Origin: Hyposmocoma kahamanoa | Taxonomy: Eukaryota; Arthropoda; Insecta; Lepidoptera; Cosmopterigidae | Reading direction: 5' to 3' | Assembly: GCF_003589595.1 (NCBI RefSeq) | Contig: NW_020654080.1 | Coordinates: forward strand, 8,566,527 to 8,630,526 | Length of the DNA stretch: 64,000 bases | Shown here: positions 1 through 11,040 of the stretch, piece after piece | How positions within the stretch are numbered: position 1 is the stretch's first letter | How the letters are laid out: every line of letters starts with the position of its first letter | Notes under the pieces: generated by a model | Told to the model about the DNA's origin: nothing | What the model saw: the letters and a program-made list of their open reading frames with translations, nothing else | Database searches by the model: none | Made by a program: the position numbers and the translations under genes

Positions 1-578
1 TTATTTCTTCCTTTATTTTGTCAGGTATTTTATTATAGATTTGTATGGCTTTATAGTGTGGGTTGTTTTTAAATAATTGCATTTTTATGGGCGGAGTTTG
101 TAGTTGTTTGTTGCGCCTAGCGCTGGTGCAATATTCAAATTCGTCGATGTTTTTGCTTACTAATAGCGCAGATTCAAAAATTTAAATGGAGGGAAACAAT
201 AGATTTTTTTCTCTTATAAAGTACGGTCTGCAGCTAACTCTTGGTCCTATATTTACCAGAATTCGAAGACACTTTTTTTGTAACATGAAAATATCATGCG
301 CGTCCGTATTATCCCCCATAACATTATGCCATATCTCATCCATGCATATGCATAACCATAATATGCTGTTAATGAAGATTTGAAATGAGTGTTCATTTTT
401 AAGATGGATAGTGCATACGTGAACTGTGAGAGTTTAGTTTTTACATTTTCGATTTGGTTCTTCCAAGTTAGGTGTGTATCTAGCGTGAGTCCTAATAAAG
501 TGAATTTATTGGTTTCTTCAATATTTAGATACTCAGTCAGAGGTTTCAGGTCAATGCTTGTTGTTGATATACACATAT
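1..578 (-). mobile_element. LINE fragment, C-terminal part of reverse transcriptase ORF2
   Basis: On the minus strand, 253-576 reads as the region after the polymerase palm in Jockey/CR1-type LINEs: 'FTLLGLTLDTHLTWKNQI' followed by 'YGIMLWG'. After a frame break, 1-180 reads as the usual C-terminal tail ('IQIYNKIPDKIKEEI'). The palm and endonuclease are absent and the element runs off the left edge, so it is a dead, truncated copy. The clade is inferred from these motifs only. Its start faces the plus-strand LINE tail at 598. Confidence 0.75.
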
Positions 579-597
579 AATATGAATGAATACTAGT

Positions 598-1074
598 GAA
601 AATAATACGAATTACGCCTTACTTACATCCCCACTAAATATACATTACGAAATATAAACAGATTAGTACTACCATATTTAAGATTAAATATGCATTTATT
701 TAGTCCATACACCATGTCAATAAAAATATATAATAATCTTCCGGAAATTATAAAAAATGAACAAAATAACAAGATTTTCTTTAAAAACTTTTAAGAATTT
801 TCTCATAAATAAAAGTTATTATAATGTAAAAGAGTTTTAGAAGATAAATTTGGTATCTGAATTTAGTAACTAGTCGATAATAAATATAATAATATAAAGC
901 TGTTGGCGTTGGTATATATCAAATTATATATTAGTAAGTGTAACAATTATGAGAATAGTCCTCTCTTCTACTATTTGCTGTGCCCTGTTCAGGGTCCATA
1001 ATTTGATCTCAATATATGTAAAACATCTGTAATGTACATTATGGAATGCAAATAAATAAATAAATAAATAATTA
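598..1074 (+). mobile_element. LINE family 'L3' 3' end, copy 1
   Basis: The frame near 680-790 reads 'SIKIYNNLPEIIKNE', a LINE ORF2 C-terminus, then shifts frame. A 3' untranslated region follows and ends in an AAAT repeat at about 1049-1068. A second copy with the same 3' UTR lies at 46520-47525, and comparing the two defines the insertions inside that second copy. It has no promoter or full ORF and is a 5'-truncated relic. Confidence 0.7.
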
Positions 1075-1990
1075 TACATTTATTACAAAACGAGTAATTT
1101 CGAATAAAACAAGTATAAACCTTAGTAACAAATTGTACAAATATTAATTTCGAGAATACAGTACACAATACAAGGCAAAGATAAACAGTCCGTATTTCCT
1201 AAGCATGGCATCTTGCTCGAGTTTCGCAAATCGTGACTTAACCTAGTTCTACAGACATTGCTTATTATTCTGGCTGATTCTGGTGAATAATATGTTTTTA
1301 TGTTTTCTTTTTCGTTCTAAGCATTGGCCTTTAGACAATTCACACCCTTGTTGTAATAAAGGACATATTTACAACGTGATAACTTTTCAGGATAGAAGTT
1401 TCTGCATACTGTTTGTTATACGGGGCTTAGAAGAAGTCTTTTTAAAGAATTAAATTTTCACGAAAATGGTATATTTCGGAAAAAAGTGGTCATCTTTACA
1501 ATAATGAAAAAAAAATATATGTATGTGAAATAGAATGTGAATGGAACTGGTACTCTTTGCGCGACAGGAGTTGAGAATTGAACTGAACAGCTTTCAACCA
1601 TATTTTTTTTATATTTAGATATATCTTCCTTAGGGAAGACCGCTGAATTGGAGAAATGATAGGGCTGACTCTAGTTATTTAGGCAACAGGGCTGGGAAAT
1701 AGCAGTACGAAATTAGTGAAGTGAACTTCATAAAACTCCTATTTAAGCATGAAATACTAAAGAATGTTGGCGAGGCGCTTGTCTGGCGGTTTTGGATGTC
1801 AGAAAGGAAGAAATTTAACTTTGGAATTATTGTGAACTTATATTGTAGCGATTTGTGTGTCAATAACTGAATATGAAAAACATAACGTCAAAACAGAATT
1901 CAAATTCCAAAGGAATAAAAACTATAAAATGTATCAAAAAGTAAGTGCTCGCGCACATATTTTGTACTTTAATAGAAGAGTTTTGAAATT
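1075..1990. other. AT-rich stretch without recognisable feature
   Basis: I find no coding segment, repeat match within the window, or RNA gene here. Short open frames (for example 1675-1863 minus) have no recognisable motif. Confidence 0.4.
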
Positions 1991-1997
1991 TCGGAGA

Positions 1998-2200
1998 TAG
2001 CCTCCGTGGTCGAGTGGCTTGCACAACGATTTTCATGGTATCACTATCTCTGAGGTCCCGGGTTCGATCCCCGGTGTAGAAAACTAACTTTTCTATATTG
2101 TCTCGGGTCTGGGTGTTTGTGGTAACGTCGTTGTTTCCAATTTCCATGACACAAGTGCTTTAGCCGCTTACTTTGGGATCAGAGCAACGAATGTGGCTAA
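1998..2200 (+). mobile_element. tRNA-derived SINE, family S1
   Basis: The head contains a pol III A-box-like 'TGGTCGAGTGG' and a B-box 'GGTTCGATCCC' at normal tRNA spacing, followed by a non-tRNA body ending near 'CTTTGGGATCAGAGCAACG'. Other copies lie at 5543-5718 (minus), 32722-32860 (minus) and 45938-46129 (plus), with fragments at 6280 and 31696. The head does not fold as an intact tRNA. Confidence 0.8.
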
Positions 2201-2204
2201 AATT

Positions 2205-2799
2205 TCATATTATCACATGTGACTTTATCAGACCAAGGGTAAGAAATATTACTCCAAAGTCAAATGTGTATAGCAGAATATGATCCAGAGACCTGTGTCG
2301 CTTTATCCACTTTTTTACCCATTTTTACAATTTGCACATATTTGGAATGAACAATGGCAAAATTATTGTTAAAAGAATTCTTTAGCGTTTAAAACGACAT
2401 GATTACTAGTTTGAATAAAATAAATTCCTGTCTAACTTTGCTTGACTTCATGCCTTTTGACGGTGTACAAAACATAATCCTCTCAACTTTCGTCACATCA
2501 CAAACCTCTGCCGTGTGTTCGTGGTCATTCTGCTTCTATTAACTTTGTTGAAGGCTTCTGTAGTATATTTTGATCTAATAATACACTGAATATATTTTAT
2601 CCCATTACTTGAAATATAAGCTCCAAAATTTCAAACCGGAATATCTTAAATTCCAAACTTCTCAGAATAATAAACCCAAAACCATATTTGCTCTGGAATT
2701 TAACCTCTATAATTTCACATAAACACACAAACAAATTATATCAACAAAAATTCTTTGCTACAAATTCACAAAACATTATACAACTCTCGTTGCCTTAAT
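2205..2799. other. AT-rich stretch without recognisable feature
   Basis: No gene or in-window repeat was recognised between the SINE and the Penelope-terminal insertion. Confidence 0.35.
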
Positions 2800-2815
2800 G
2801 ACAAACAACGCTATA

Positions 2816-3009
2816 GGAAATGAAACTATTTTTCCGGATTTAAATCGCGTATATTTGTTTTTTCAAACAAACCGACTTTTCGGACCCTTTACAGGTCCCA
2901 TGGTCACGGTTGAAACGTCGGAATGTTTGAAAAAACAAATATACGCGATTTAAATGCGGATAAATAGTTTCATTTCCTATGTGTAACAATCGCGAAAACA
3001 TAAGAACTC
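2816..3009. mobile_element. Penelope-type terminal repeat inserted as an inverted pair, with 16-bp target duplication
   Basis: The unit carries the same terminal sequence twice in opposite orientation, with arms around 2820-2870 and 2925-2975 meeting at a centre that contains 'GGTCCCATGGTCACGG'. It is flanked by a perfect 16-bp direct repeat, GACAAACAACGCTATA, at 2800-2815 and 3010-3025, so the inverted pair arrived in one insertion event. The same sequence lies downstream of a Penelope endonuclease relic at 21366-21511, which is why I assign it to Penelope-like elements. 'GAAACGTC', the 3' half of a hammerhead core, is at 2912-2919. Confidence 0.8.
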
Positions 3010-3335
3010 GACAAACAACGCTATATTCAAAAGGATATAACAATTTCTGAGTAGCTCGTATTGCTGATATCTCTAATGCCAATAAAATGAAATTTTACAT
3101 GGTCGTACAACATGAAACTTGTACTTTTATCACAGCTACCCTTACAACTATCTATAAGTATTCATAACATTATCTAAATAAAGCGACATAGACATAGCAC
3201 TCCTTTTTTCTTATGAAGCCAAGTGGCTGCAAACGTCGAAACGGCTGCCGCGTCACTTCTACCTGATTTGAAGACACTCTGAAACAGCATTTAAGGTGAT
3301 TACAATTATTAATGGGTAATTATTACCTTTTTATC

Positions 3336-3638
3336 TTTTTCTTATGTCAAGTGACGGGATGAACAAGTCGTGCGCCTGGTGGTAAACGTCACGCCGGTCT
3401 AGATCAGTTGCAGTGCCCCTCAGAACTTTAAATCCCAAAAGATCTGAGGGGTACTGCCACCGCGCCCGTCACCCTGATATATAAGTTAACAAGTTCCATG
3501 TGCCTATAATTTCACCAGCACTCTTATCCTTCAAAACCGGAACGCAGTAATGCTCACTTTACTGCTTGGCGGCAGAAATAGGTAAGGTGACAGTGCTTAC
3601 TTCAAGAAACTCTTTCACAAGGAGCTATACTGCTAGTA
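3336..3638 (-). repeat. Interspersed repeat C, near-complete copy
   Basis: This is a minus-strand copy of the ~280-bp family whose plus orientation starts near 'GTAGCAGTAGAGCTCCTTGT' and ends 'CCCGTCACTTGATATCATAAAA'-like. The window holds about 13 copies in both orientations at differing divergence. No coding capacity or tRNA boxes were seen. The A-rich 3' end suggests a non-autonomous retroelement, but this is not proven. Confidence 0.8.
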
Positions 3639-3744
3639 AAACATGAATACCGGTTTTAACCCTTGACGCGAAAAGAGAGGAGTAGTAAGTTTGAAACCTA
3701 TGTTTGTGTAGCTGTGTAACTCCTAAACGGATAGACTGGTTGAA

Positions 3745-3896
3745 TGTCTCAGTCTCAGGGTGATGGGTGTAGTAGCAGTACCCTTAGCTTTTTGGATTTA
3801 AAGCACTAAGTGGCATTGCAACTTTTATGGACAGGCGTGACGCTTACCGCTAGGCGTATGACTTGTTCACCCCGTCACTTAGTATCACAAAAAAAT
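3745..3896 (+). repeat. Interspersed repeat C, 3' half
   Basis: This plus-strand copy begins in the middle of the family ('GTCTCAGGGTGATGGGTG') and runs to the A-rich end. It lies in opposite orientation to the neighbouring copy at 3336-3638. Confidence 0.75.
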
Positions 3897-4578
3897 GTAG
3901 ATAATATTGCTTGACACAAACTGTGACTCGTGGAAGTTACGACTTCTACGAGTCACATAAGTAAAGGTTTACTTTTTTATAAAAATAAGTGCTCATTTGA
4001 CCTTCATCTCACCTGATGGAAAGTGACAGGGAGGTCGACAATGTAGCGTGCACACCTAAATAATGCCTATTGATTCTAACCTTGAAAAGGCTCAACTTAT
4101 ATCGTCCGGGGAATTAGTCTGCAAGTTTGAAAACATATATCTTAATAACATTAGCAAATATATGTACAATAAATAAATACGATTTAGAAATATCACTTGT
4201 TATAATTTCTAATGTGAAAATCGCTACACCTCAAGCTACTCGTGTGGACGCTAGTAATAAATAGTAGAAAAAGAGAATATTTGTAAAAACATACTCGTAA
4301 TTCTATTTGTAAGGTTTCTGAATACATACCCCTCTAAAGCCTCTACGTACAAGACACGAGAATTCAGGCTTAACCCCTTTGTTTTCCGCGACAATTGTAG
4401 CCTGGATACGGTTTGCAGTTTTGAAATATTTATACTAGATTGCGTTTTCATATTCTTTATAGGTAAGATGCATTGGAGAGTTGTTTTTATTATATAATGA
4501 TAAGATCTGTAACAATGTAAGTATTTGTCACTTTAGTTATGAAACCGCCAACACAATTAGCACTGTACTGAAAATTGT

Positions 4579-4841
4579 CTGAGGTTCTCAATTTGATTGT
4601 ATGTTTTTTTTGTATTTATGCTACGCGATAAATCCGGTATTTGTGAACCGATTTTAATGATTCTTTTTTGATGGAAAAAGAAAAGATTTTTTATAATCTC
4701 CTATGTCAAGTTCCGTATAGTGGCGAACTAGGGGATGAATCCGGGTTTGAGCTCTTTCCGGTAACCGATTTCAATAAAACTTGGCAAAAATGTAATTCCA
4801 CGTACTTTTGAGGTCGGTTTTTTTAGTACTCTGTACTGAGA
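4579..4841 (-). mobile_element. Repeat D (MITE-like), copy 1
   Basis: One border reads 'GAGGTTCTCAATTTGATTG' and the other 'TTGAGGTCGGTTTTTTTAG'. Other copies are at 17516-18010, 25640-25830, 42080-42500 and 54004-54230. Complete copies have short inverted ends, AACCGACCTCAAAA against TTTGAAGTCGGTT, which fits a non-autonomous DNA element. Confidence 0.65.
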
Positions 4842-4989
4842 TTAGTTTTATTTGTCTTTGAGTACATATGTTCATAGCCATCATTGACTTGGTAATTATC
4901 TGCTTATAACTTATCAAAGATTAGTAAGGTCCATCAAAGATAAATATTTTTTTTAAATTATTTTTTATTCAAATTTTATGCGTACATAT

Positions 4990-5535
4990 AATAAACTCAT
5001 CATCAACTTAAGCGCATCCACTGCTGGACATAGGACTCCTCTTGAGCACGCCGACTCTCCCGGTCTTGTACCACCCGCGTCCTGCTGCTGTCGGCCACTT
5101 TTCTAAGGTCGTCCGTCACTCTTGTCGCAGGACGTCCTACACTACGTTTTCCTTGACGTGGTCACCATTCCAGAACAAGTCTTTTCCATCGGCGATCAAC
5201 CTGTAGACATGTCCGGCCCACTGGCACTTAAGCTTACCGATTTTGCGAGCTATGTCTATCACTTTAATTCTCTGACCTACGACCTCGTTAGGGATTTGGT
5301 CCTTCAGAGAAACCCTAAGTATAGCTCGCTCCATCGCACGCTGAGCGACCTAGAGTTTGTGGATGAGGCCTGTTGTTAATATCCACGTCTCGGCTGCGTA
5401 GGACATAACTGGTAGAACGCACTGGTTAAATGCCCTAGTTTTTAGGCTTTATGAGATTGACGACCTGAATTGTGGCTAAGCTTCCCAAATGCCGCCCAGC
5501 CCTAATGAACTCTCGTATAATAAACATGTAATAAA
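4990..5535 (-). mobile_element. RTE-type LINE, 3' end fragment
   Basis: Minus-strand 5137-5334 reads 'MERAILRVSLKDQI' followed by a segment ending 'LKCQWAGHVYR', the C-terminal signature of RTE/BovB-group ORF2 proteins. The end at 4990-5050 resembles that of the second RTE copy at 12535 (CATCATC run, then the C-terminal codons). Endonuclease and palm are absent. An S1 SINE abuts the upstream side. Confidence 0.75.
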
Positions 5536-5542
5536 TATTAGA

Positions 5543-5718
5543 CCTCACATACGTTGCTCTGATCCCAAAGTAAGTAACTAAACCACTTGTGTATGGATAT
5601 AGGAAATAACGACGATACCACAAACACTCAGACCCTGGGACAATTCAGAAAAGTTAATTTCTCTATGGTTTTGGCGATCGAACTCGGGAATTGCAAGCCA
5701 CTCGACCACGAAGGTTGT
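5543..5718 (-). mobile_element. tRNA-derived SINE, family S1
   Basis: This minus-strand copy carries the family tail ('CTTTGGGATCAGAGCAACG' in reverse complement at 5552-5570) and a degraded tRNA head near 5690-5716. It sits against the truncated RTE LINE. Confidence 0.7.
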
Positions 5719-5851
5719 TAATTACGTTAATCATGAAAATTATTTATCAAAAGACTATTGTCACATTATTATTATCTTTACAATTATCGGTTTTAGTAGA
5801 GATTCGCATCCAATGACCTCTACGTCAACCATATTGTTTGGTCATTTTAAC

Positions 5852-6041
5852 TGCCTCCGTTACCACGCTGAACTACCACACAGAGGTCTCGGGTTCGATA
5901 TCCGGGCCGAAAGAAATATTTGTATGGCCTACATTTATTTCTTTCGTGAGTTTGGGTGTAATTTGTAGTTGTTGATATGTGTGACCATGGCACCCGCGAT
6001 ACATGGTACAGGGTTTCCCTAGTGTCAGGCTATGAGAGTGT
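5852..6041 (+). mobile_element. tRNA-derived SINE, family S2
   Basis: The tRNA-like head has a B-box 'GGTTCGATATCC'. The body contains 'TTTGTATGGCCTACATTTAT' and 'CCATGGCACCCGCGATACA'. The A-box is partly deleted in this copy. S2 recurs at 9752, 10250 (minus), 24015, 32080 (minus), 48251 and 52371. Confidence 0.8.
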
Positions 6042-6279
6042 ATTAAAAAAAAGAAAGAATATTTCCTGTTATTTTTGTACACAGCCGTATTTATTTACGA
6101 ATATTATGATCCCCAAATTGTGTGAAAAAATAAAACAAAAAATAAACGAAAGAAAACGTAAAAATAAACGTTGGCTCTTTTGCAACCTGTGCAATAAAAA
6201 CAAGTTAGTTGGCATTCGACACAGACGAAGAATAACATTCAATCTATCTCGTCAGTCATATGTCATTCAAACATGCACA

Positions 6280-6328
6280 CAATTTTCCGGTGTGGTGTGC
6301 AAGCTACTCGACCACGGAGATCATACAA
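6280..6328 (-). mobile_element. SINE S1 head fragment
   Basis: The reverse complement reads 'CTCCGTGGTCGAGTAGCTTG', the A-box end of S1. The B-box and body are missing. Confidence 0.5.
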
Positions 6329-6369
6329 AAATATTACGTGAATAATTAATAGGTTCAGCGGACGGTTAC

Positions 6370-7079
6370 AAATATTGTAGTTAGAAACGAAAAATTTAAT
6401 CTTGTGGATACAGTTGTATTTCTAGGTATAACGTTATATGCTAAATTGCAATGGGTTCCCCATATAAGTAAGTTATCAAAACGGCTCGGCTCTGCAGTGT
6501 ACGCGATTCAAAAAATAAGGAAACATTCGGACGTCGAAACCGTTTGTGTTTGGTTGGTTTACTTCACCTACTTTCACAGTCTAATGACATACGGCATTTT
6601 GCTTTGGGGTAATGCCGCTGATATCAATAGAATCTTTGTCCTGCAGAAACGTGCAGTTAGGGCAATTTACAATCTGGGCTCCAAAGTGTCTTTGAGAGAT
6701 AAGTTTAAGGAAATTAAAATTCTTACACTAGGCTCACAGTACATTTATGAAAATGTAATTTATGGTAAAAGGAATAGTAATCCCTCAATGAAAAACAGTG
6801 ACAGACATAACATTAATACGAGGAATAAAAATATACTAGCTTTTCTTGATAGTCGTCTTCACAAAGTCAAAAAATCATTTAAGGGGCAATGTATACGCTT
6901 CTATAACAAGATTCCGGTTGATATACAAAATTTGCCTTTCACGAGGTGTAAAACTATAGTGAAACAAAAACTTTATACTAAAGGTTATTATACAACTTCT
7001 GCGTACTTGGATGACAAAAATCCGTGGTAATAACCCGTTTAGCTCATGGAGGTAGTCTCGATCTCTGATGTTTCAAATA

Positions 7080-7111
<32 letters not shown>

Positions 7112-7216
7112 TATATATATTATCTGCCTTACGAATGAGCGGTAGAGTTTAACCATTGTGACGATTTCAAGTGTAATAATGATTACATATGAAATAAAGA
7201 TTATTTTGAATTTGAA
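6370..7216 (+). mobile_element. LINE family 'L1a', 3' half with ORF2 C-terminus
   Basis: An uninterrupted frame at 6404-7030 (208 codons) encodes the segment C-terminal to the reverse-transcriptase palm: 'FLGITLYAKLQWVPHISK', then 'YFHSLMTYGILLWGN', then the tail 'CIRFYNKIPVDIQNLP'. The catalytic FADD box and the endonuclease are missing, so this is a 5'-truncated copy although its remaining frame is open. A ~180-bp 3' UTR with a TA tract follows, and the element ends at a TTTGAA repeat (7199-7215), the sort of short-unit tail left by target-primed reverse transcription. Related pieces are at 21186-21364, 29463-29535 and 49190-51320. Assignment to the Jockey/CR1 assemblage is from motifs. Confidence 0.8.
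7079..7124. repeat. TA dinucleotide tract
   Basis: An almost pure TA run lies in the 3' UTR of the LINE at 6370-7216. Confidence 0.9.
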
Positions 7217-7451
7217 TTTGAAAGCGTAACTTTGCGGAAATCGATGCACGATTTAACCATCACTGGGTTCGCGGAATAGCTAATTCATTTACTTCCATTT
7301 TTGTTACCTGAGTGCCATGTAGACATTGTTTACAGCAAAGTTACGAAAACATTGTACGCCTAAATCAATTTACTAGATTGGTGATAACAAAGTGAAGATT
7401 TGTTGCTTCATAATCAAGAAGTCTACAGTATGAGTCCTTAATTTGTAATCG

Positions 7452-7540
7452 GAAATTAAACTATTTTTCGGATCTAAATCGTGTATATTTGTTTTTTTTT
7501 TCAGACAAACCAACGTTTCCTGCCCTTTACAGGATGTATT
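7452..7540 (-). mobile_element. Penelope-type terminal repeat, truncated
   Basis: This is the minus-orientation terminal sequence as at 16154-16289 ('AAATCGTGTATATTTGTTTT' on the plus strand). It is cut off just inside 'CCCTTTACAGG', so the outer hammerhead-like end is missing. Confidence 0.65.
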
Positions 7541-7849
7541 AAGCATATATAACGGAGCTGTATATGACAATGAAATAAATTAGTAATTATAAGAACCTTC
7601 AATATGTAAGTATTTCTAGCACTTTCAATGTTGCATCCAACTTTCTATGTTCTTTACCATCAACGATATGTTTAATAGAACAAGTTTTCGCAAAGTGTAA
7701 AACGAGTACAGTGTTAATTAGCTGCAAGTAACCTGCTCCTTCCGCCAATTAATTATATCTAGCAGGTGTTGCTAGCGAGAGAACTTTGCAGCAAAACTTG
7801 CCAGTAGCTCACTTGGTCAAAGACTAAGGAGGCTTGGATGAGGAGATTT

Positions 7850-7990
7850 TATTATTTTATTTATTTATTTTTATTTATTCATTTAATTCAGGCCACATGA
7901 CCCATAAAATATATGCCTTAAGGCCTAACATACATACAATATAATGTAACAATATAAAACAACTATTTATTTATTTACATGTACGGACTG
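7850..7990 (-). mobile_element. LINE 3' UTR/tail fragment
   Basis: The reverse complement ends 'GTGGCCTGAATTAAATGAAT' followed by AAAT repeats. This matches the plus-strand tail at 37421-37551 ('TTAGTTGCCTGAATGAATAA'). Only the untranslated end remains. Confidence 0.6.
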
Positions 7991-8329
7991 CGACGTGTGA
8001 CGCAACTTGGGTGTCCGGTAAATTAATACACGTTAAAGCGGCTTCCGACGGTATTTGATTTTACTGACTTTGTACGAGGTCACACCCACCCGCTATAGGG
8101 AGAAACTTGGGTATGGTAACATAGACGCGTCCGCATAGCGAAAAATGGGCGCTGTTTGGCGATGAGTTGTCATTTTGTAATTAGTTAATTATTAATATGA
8201 AAAGGACGAGTCCTATGTATCGCTTATTTATTATCAGCGGCTGTGTGAGGAAATTTGTAAAATCACAGACCTTGTGAGGTCGCTTTTGTTCGTCATTTGT
8301 AATTATTATACACGGAGATCCCTGAAGAG

Positions 8330-8600
8330 GTGTCACAGAGTGGGTGGCGCTATTGTCGCTTGAATCCATTCAGTTTAATCAGTAATAATATGGTCCTATG
8401 ACATGACGATCGTTGGCAGGGTTGCCATATGAAAATAAGAAGTGAAGTTGATCGATTGAAGAGAGTTCGACGCTTCAAAAACTAGCGCGTTGACAGGATA
8501 TGCTTTTTGTAAGAGTTATTTGGAAAGTAAACAACTGAGCGTGGCCGTCCCCGTGAATTCGCCGCGTGACTTTTAAAATTCGCTTTCGCTTGAGGCTTCT
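8330..8600 (+). repeat. Interspersed repeat E, copy 1
   Basis: It shares a collinear segment with 56520-56690, including 'CAGTTTAATCAGT', 'TTGGCAGGGTTGCCATATGA' and a gapped 'GCCGCGTGA' block. No coding content was seen. Confidence 0.6.
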
Positions 8601-9751
8601 TTTGTACTTTTGATGTAATTGGTACTGTAAAAAAAGGATAAACAAATTAATTGCAATCAATTGACGTTATTATTCCATCGCGGACTGAATGAATTGATAA
8701 AAAAGAGTGAGTAGGCCAATTGTCAATCCACAAACTTACTTATTTGATTCCTGACTAAATCAATCCCTTACGGTTATATTTTGACACATTAATAAGCGTA
8801 ATCCATAATGATGTGTGATTAATAAACAATAATTTGTATTATCAATCAGCAGGAAAAATAAATTTGTATCAAGGATAAGGGCTCTTACACATAAACACGA
8901 TACGACGTCGCGTCGTAGCATGATGCCGTCGTACCTCTTAATGATATCGTCGCTCTTACACAAACGACATCGCGTCCTGCTACAACGCGGCATCGTTTCA
9001 AGATGGATGTTTTTAGTCTATGATTATCTATACGTCTTCCTTCGAGAAAGTGAGGTGAACATTTTTAATCAACTTACAAAAATGATGATCAAAGGCGAGG
9101 TGAGTAATAGGTACCTGGTTGACATCACTTTTATCTGACAGTTTAATTGTGTCTACAGTGAAATGTTCTATTACACACACACATTTTGTAGTACACGGTG
9201 CAATAAAAGTAAAAGTTAATGATGGTATGTTAGTATTCGACTAATTATATGAAGTTGAAAAAACAATAAATTGAAAATAACAAAAAACATTTTTGCAGAA
9301 ACGAAAAAACTTTAGATAATTATAAGAGTTCAAATTCCATTAACATTTTAGAGGGAATTAAATAAACCTCATCTAGTCACAGTAGCGGTTTATTTTAACT
9401 TAGTATTACTTAGATATAAAAAATTCCGTGCACGAACAAAGTGAGATGCATTTTGTTAGCGCTCTCGCTACTTCCTTTGGTAATGAACTGGCTACGTTAT
9501 ATATGGGCCTCGTTTGTTCGAACTAGATGCCATAGATGTATGCGGAGATAAATATCTTTTAAGACTTTTTATTGTTGCAAATTTTTATTTATTTAACAAT
9601 TTTGTTCTATTCATAATGTTGAAAAATAAATCAGTTTTGAAAATTTTTTTATGAAATCATCATTCTTCTCTTTTTAGTCCCTATTTGAGGTTCACGAGTC
9701 ATTATTTTTCTTTTATATTACTCGTCATCTCGATGTTCACTTCCTACATAA
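8601..9751. other. No recognisable gene; GC-rich near-repeats at 8905-8996
   Basis: The segment 8905-8996 contains imperfectly repeated CG-rich blocks ('ACGACGTCGCGTCGTAGCA' against 'ACATCGCGTCCTGCTACA') that look like the end of a decayed MITE. The frame 8920-9138 over it has no recognisable motif. The rest is AT-rich. Confidence 0.35.
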
Positions 9752-9922
9752 CTGCTTCCATGGCCTAACGGTTACCATACCGGACTGCCATGCAGAGGTC
9801 CCAGGTTTGATACCCGGGCCGGGGGAAATATTTGTATGGCCTACATTTATTTCTCTCATGAGTTTGGGTGTAATTTGTGGTTGTCTATGTATATATCCCT
9901 AGTACGGGGCTATGTTGAGTTT
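9752..9922 (+). mobile_element. tRNA-derived SINE, family S2
   Basis: The A-box-like 'TGGCCTAACGG', the B-box-like 'GGTTTGATACCC' and the standard S2 body are all present. The 3' end is degraded after 'GGGGCTATGTTGAG'. Confidence 0.85.
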
Positions 9923-10249
9923 TGTAGTTGTTGTCGTTGAGTAGTTGAGTTTAGAGTTATTATTCATATAACACATCATTCTCACTCAGCTATTACAGAC
10001 GTTGATATTTTATGTCCGAGTAATGTAACGAAATATATTAGGATATATATTGTAATAATGTGAAGAAATACAATACAAGTTTTCAATAAAACACACAACA
10101 AACACAAATAAAAACGTCTTCGATCCGGCTAGAGTCGAACCAGCGGCTTTTCGCCAAACCGGGGTATAGCTTAATATAATATATATATATATATATATGT
10201 ATAGCAAATCATGGTAGTAAAAACATCATGGTATTCAATAAAATAAACA

Positions 10250-10348
10250 AACTCGCGAGAGAAAGAAATATTTCTCCCGGCATGGTAATCGAACCCGGGA
10301 ACTCTGTGTGGCAGACCAGCATGGTAACCGTTTGGCCACGGAGGCGGT
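10250..10348 (-). mobile_element. SINE S2, head and proximal body only
   Basis: The minus-strand A-box 'TGGCCAAACGG' and B-box 'GGTTCGATTACC' are intact, but the body stops shortly after the tRNA-like part. Confidence 0.8.
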
Positions 10349-10678
10349 TAACATGACTTATGAAATTACTCGTGTATATATTCGGGTTTCGTACATAAAC
10401 ATGTTATTATTTCCTAGTTCTCATCTTCTAAATTTACCAAAACAAGATCGATTTAAAACCAGTTTGTTGAAACAACCCCGAGCTACTATTAGCCAAACAG
10501 CTCATTGTAATGAATAAGAAGAACCCTTCCTTATGATTTTAACTTGTTGAAAACAAATAATTTACTGGCCATTTTTGTTGGAGTACCGCTCTGTAATATT
10601 TTGGAGAGTAAAGGCCTTTTTATTTTTCAGAAAATGTTCGATGATTGCTTTAGGCGTATTATACATGTTACAATTATA

Positions 10679-10787
10679 GAGCGGGAGCGGGAGCGGGAGC
10701 GGGAGCGGGAGCGGGAGCGGGAGCGNNNNNNNNNNAAGAACGACAAGAACGACAAGAACGACAAGAACGACAAGAACGACAATAACG
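10679..10787. repeat. Two different tandem repeats flanking a 10-N assembly gap
   Basis: A GCGGGA hexamer array (10681-10725, at least 7 units) is followed by N at 10726-10735 and then an AAGAACGAC nonamer array (10736-10787, about 5 units). The true length between them is unknown. Ten Ns is probably a placeholder, so coordinates to the right may be shifted relative to the real chromosome. Confidence 0.95.
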
Positions 10788-10924
10788 TCCTTTTCAGTCC
10801 AAAATGTTGGTTTGTCTTCGACGTTGGTGTAACTTCTTAGTTTCTACTGCTTAATAGTTTAAGTGCATGAATGATAAACGTTAGAAAACCTGTCTAACTG
10901 AAGTTATGAAATAACCATTTGACG

Positions 10925-11040
10925 ACCTCAGAGGCCCATCGGTTTATATTGTGGTCGCTGGATGAGAAGGTCCCGTGTTCGATACCTGGTAGGATCAAGG
11001 TAAATAATGTTAGTCAACATTTTTTTATATGTAATGGCAA
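10925..11040 (+). mobile_element. tRNA-headed SINE fragment, family S4
   Basis: A 'GACCTCAGAGGCCCATCGG' head with a B-box-like 'GTGTTCGATACC' is followed by an AT-rich body. The same head type, in opposite orientation, occurs at 43430-43565 and 43735-43890, and it forms the first half of the composite at 52317. Confidence 0.5.

Noticed and set aside
1998..2080. Possible tRNA gene (A and B boxes)
   Set aside because: The boxes are present but no full cloverleaf can be drawn, and the sequence continues into a repeated SINE body. The same holds for the other SINE heads.
9430..9530. Inverted 'CGAACAAAGTGAG' / 'CTCGTTTGTTCG' as a MITE
   Set aside because: The match is short and imperfect, and no second copy or target duplication was seen.
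10130..10180. tRNA-like 'GGTTCGACTCTAGCCGGAT' on the minus strand
   Set aside because: Only a B-box-like segment is visible and a shorter echo occurs at 44283; too little to call a SINE or tRNA.
10544..10840. 98-codon frame spanning the N gap
   Set aside because: It reads tandem repeats as Glu-Arg and Lys-Asn-Asp runs through unknown bases; not evidence of a gene.
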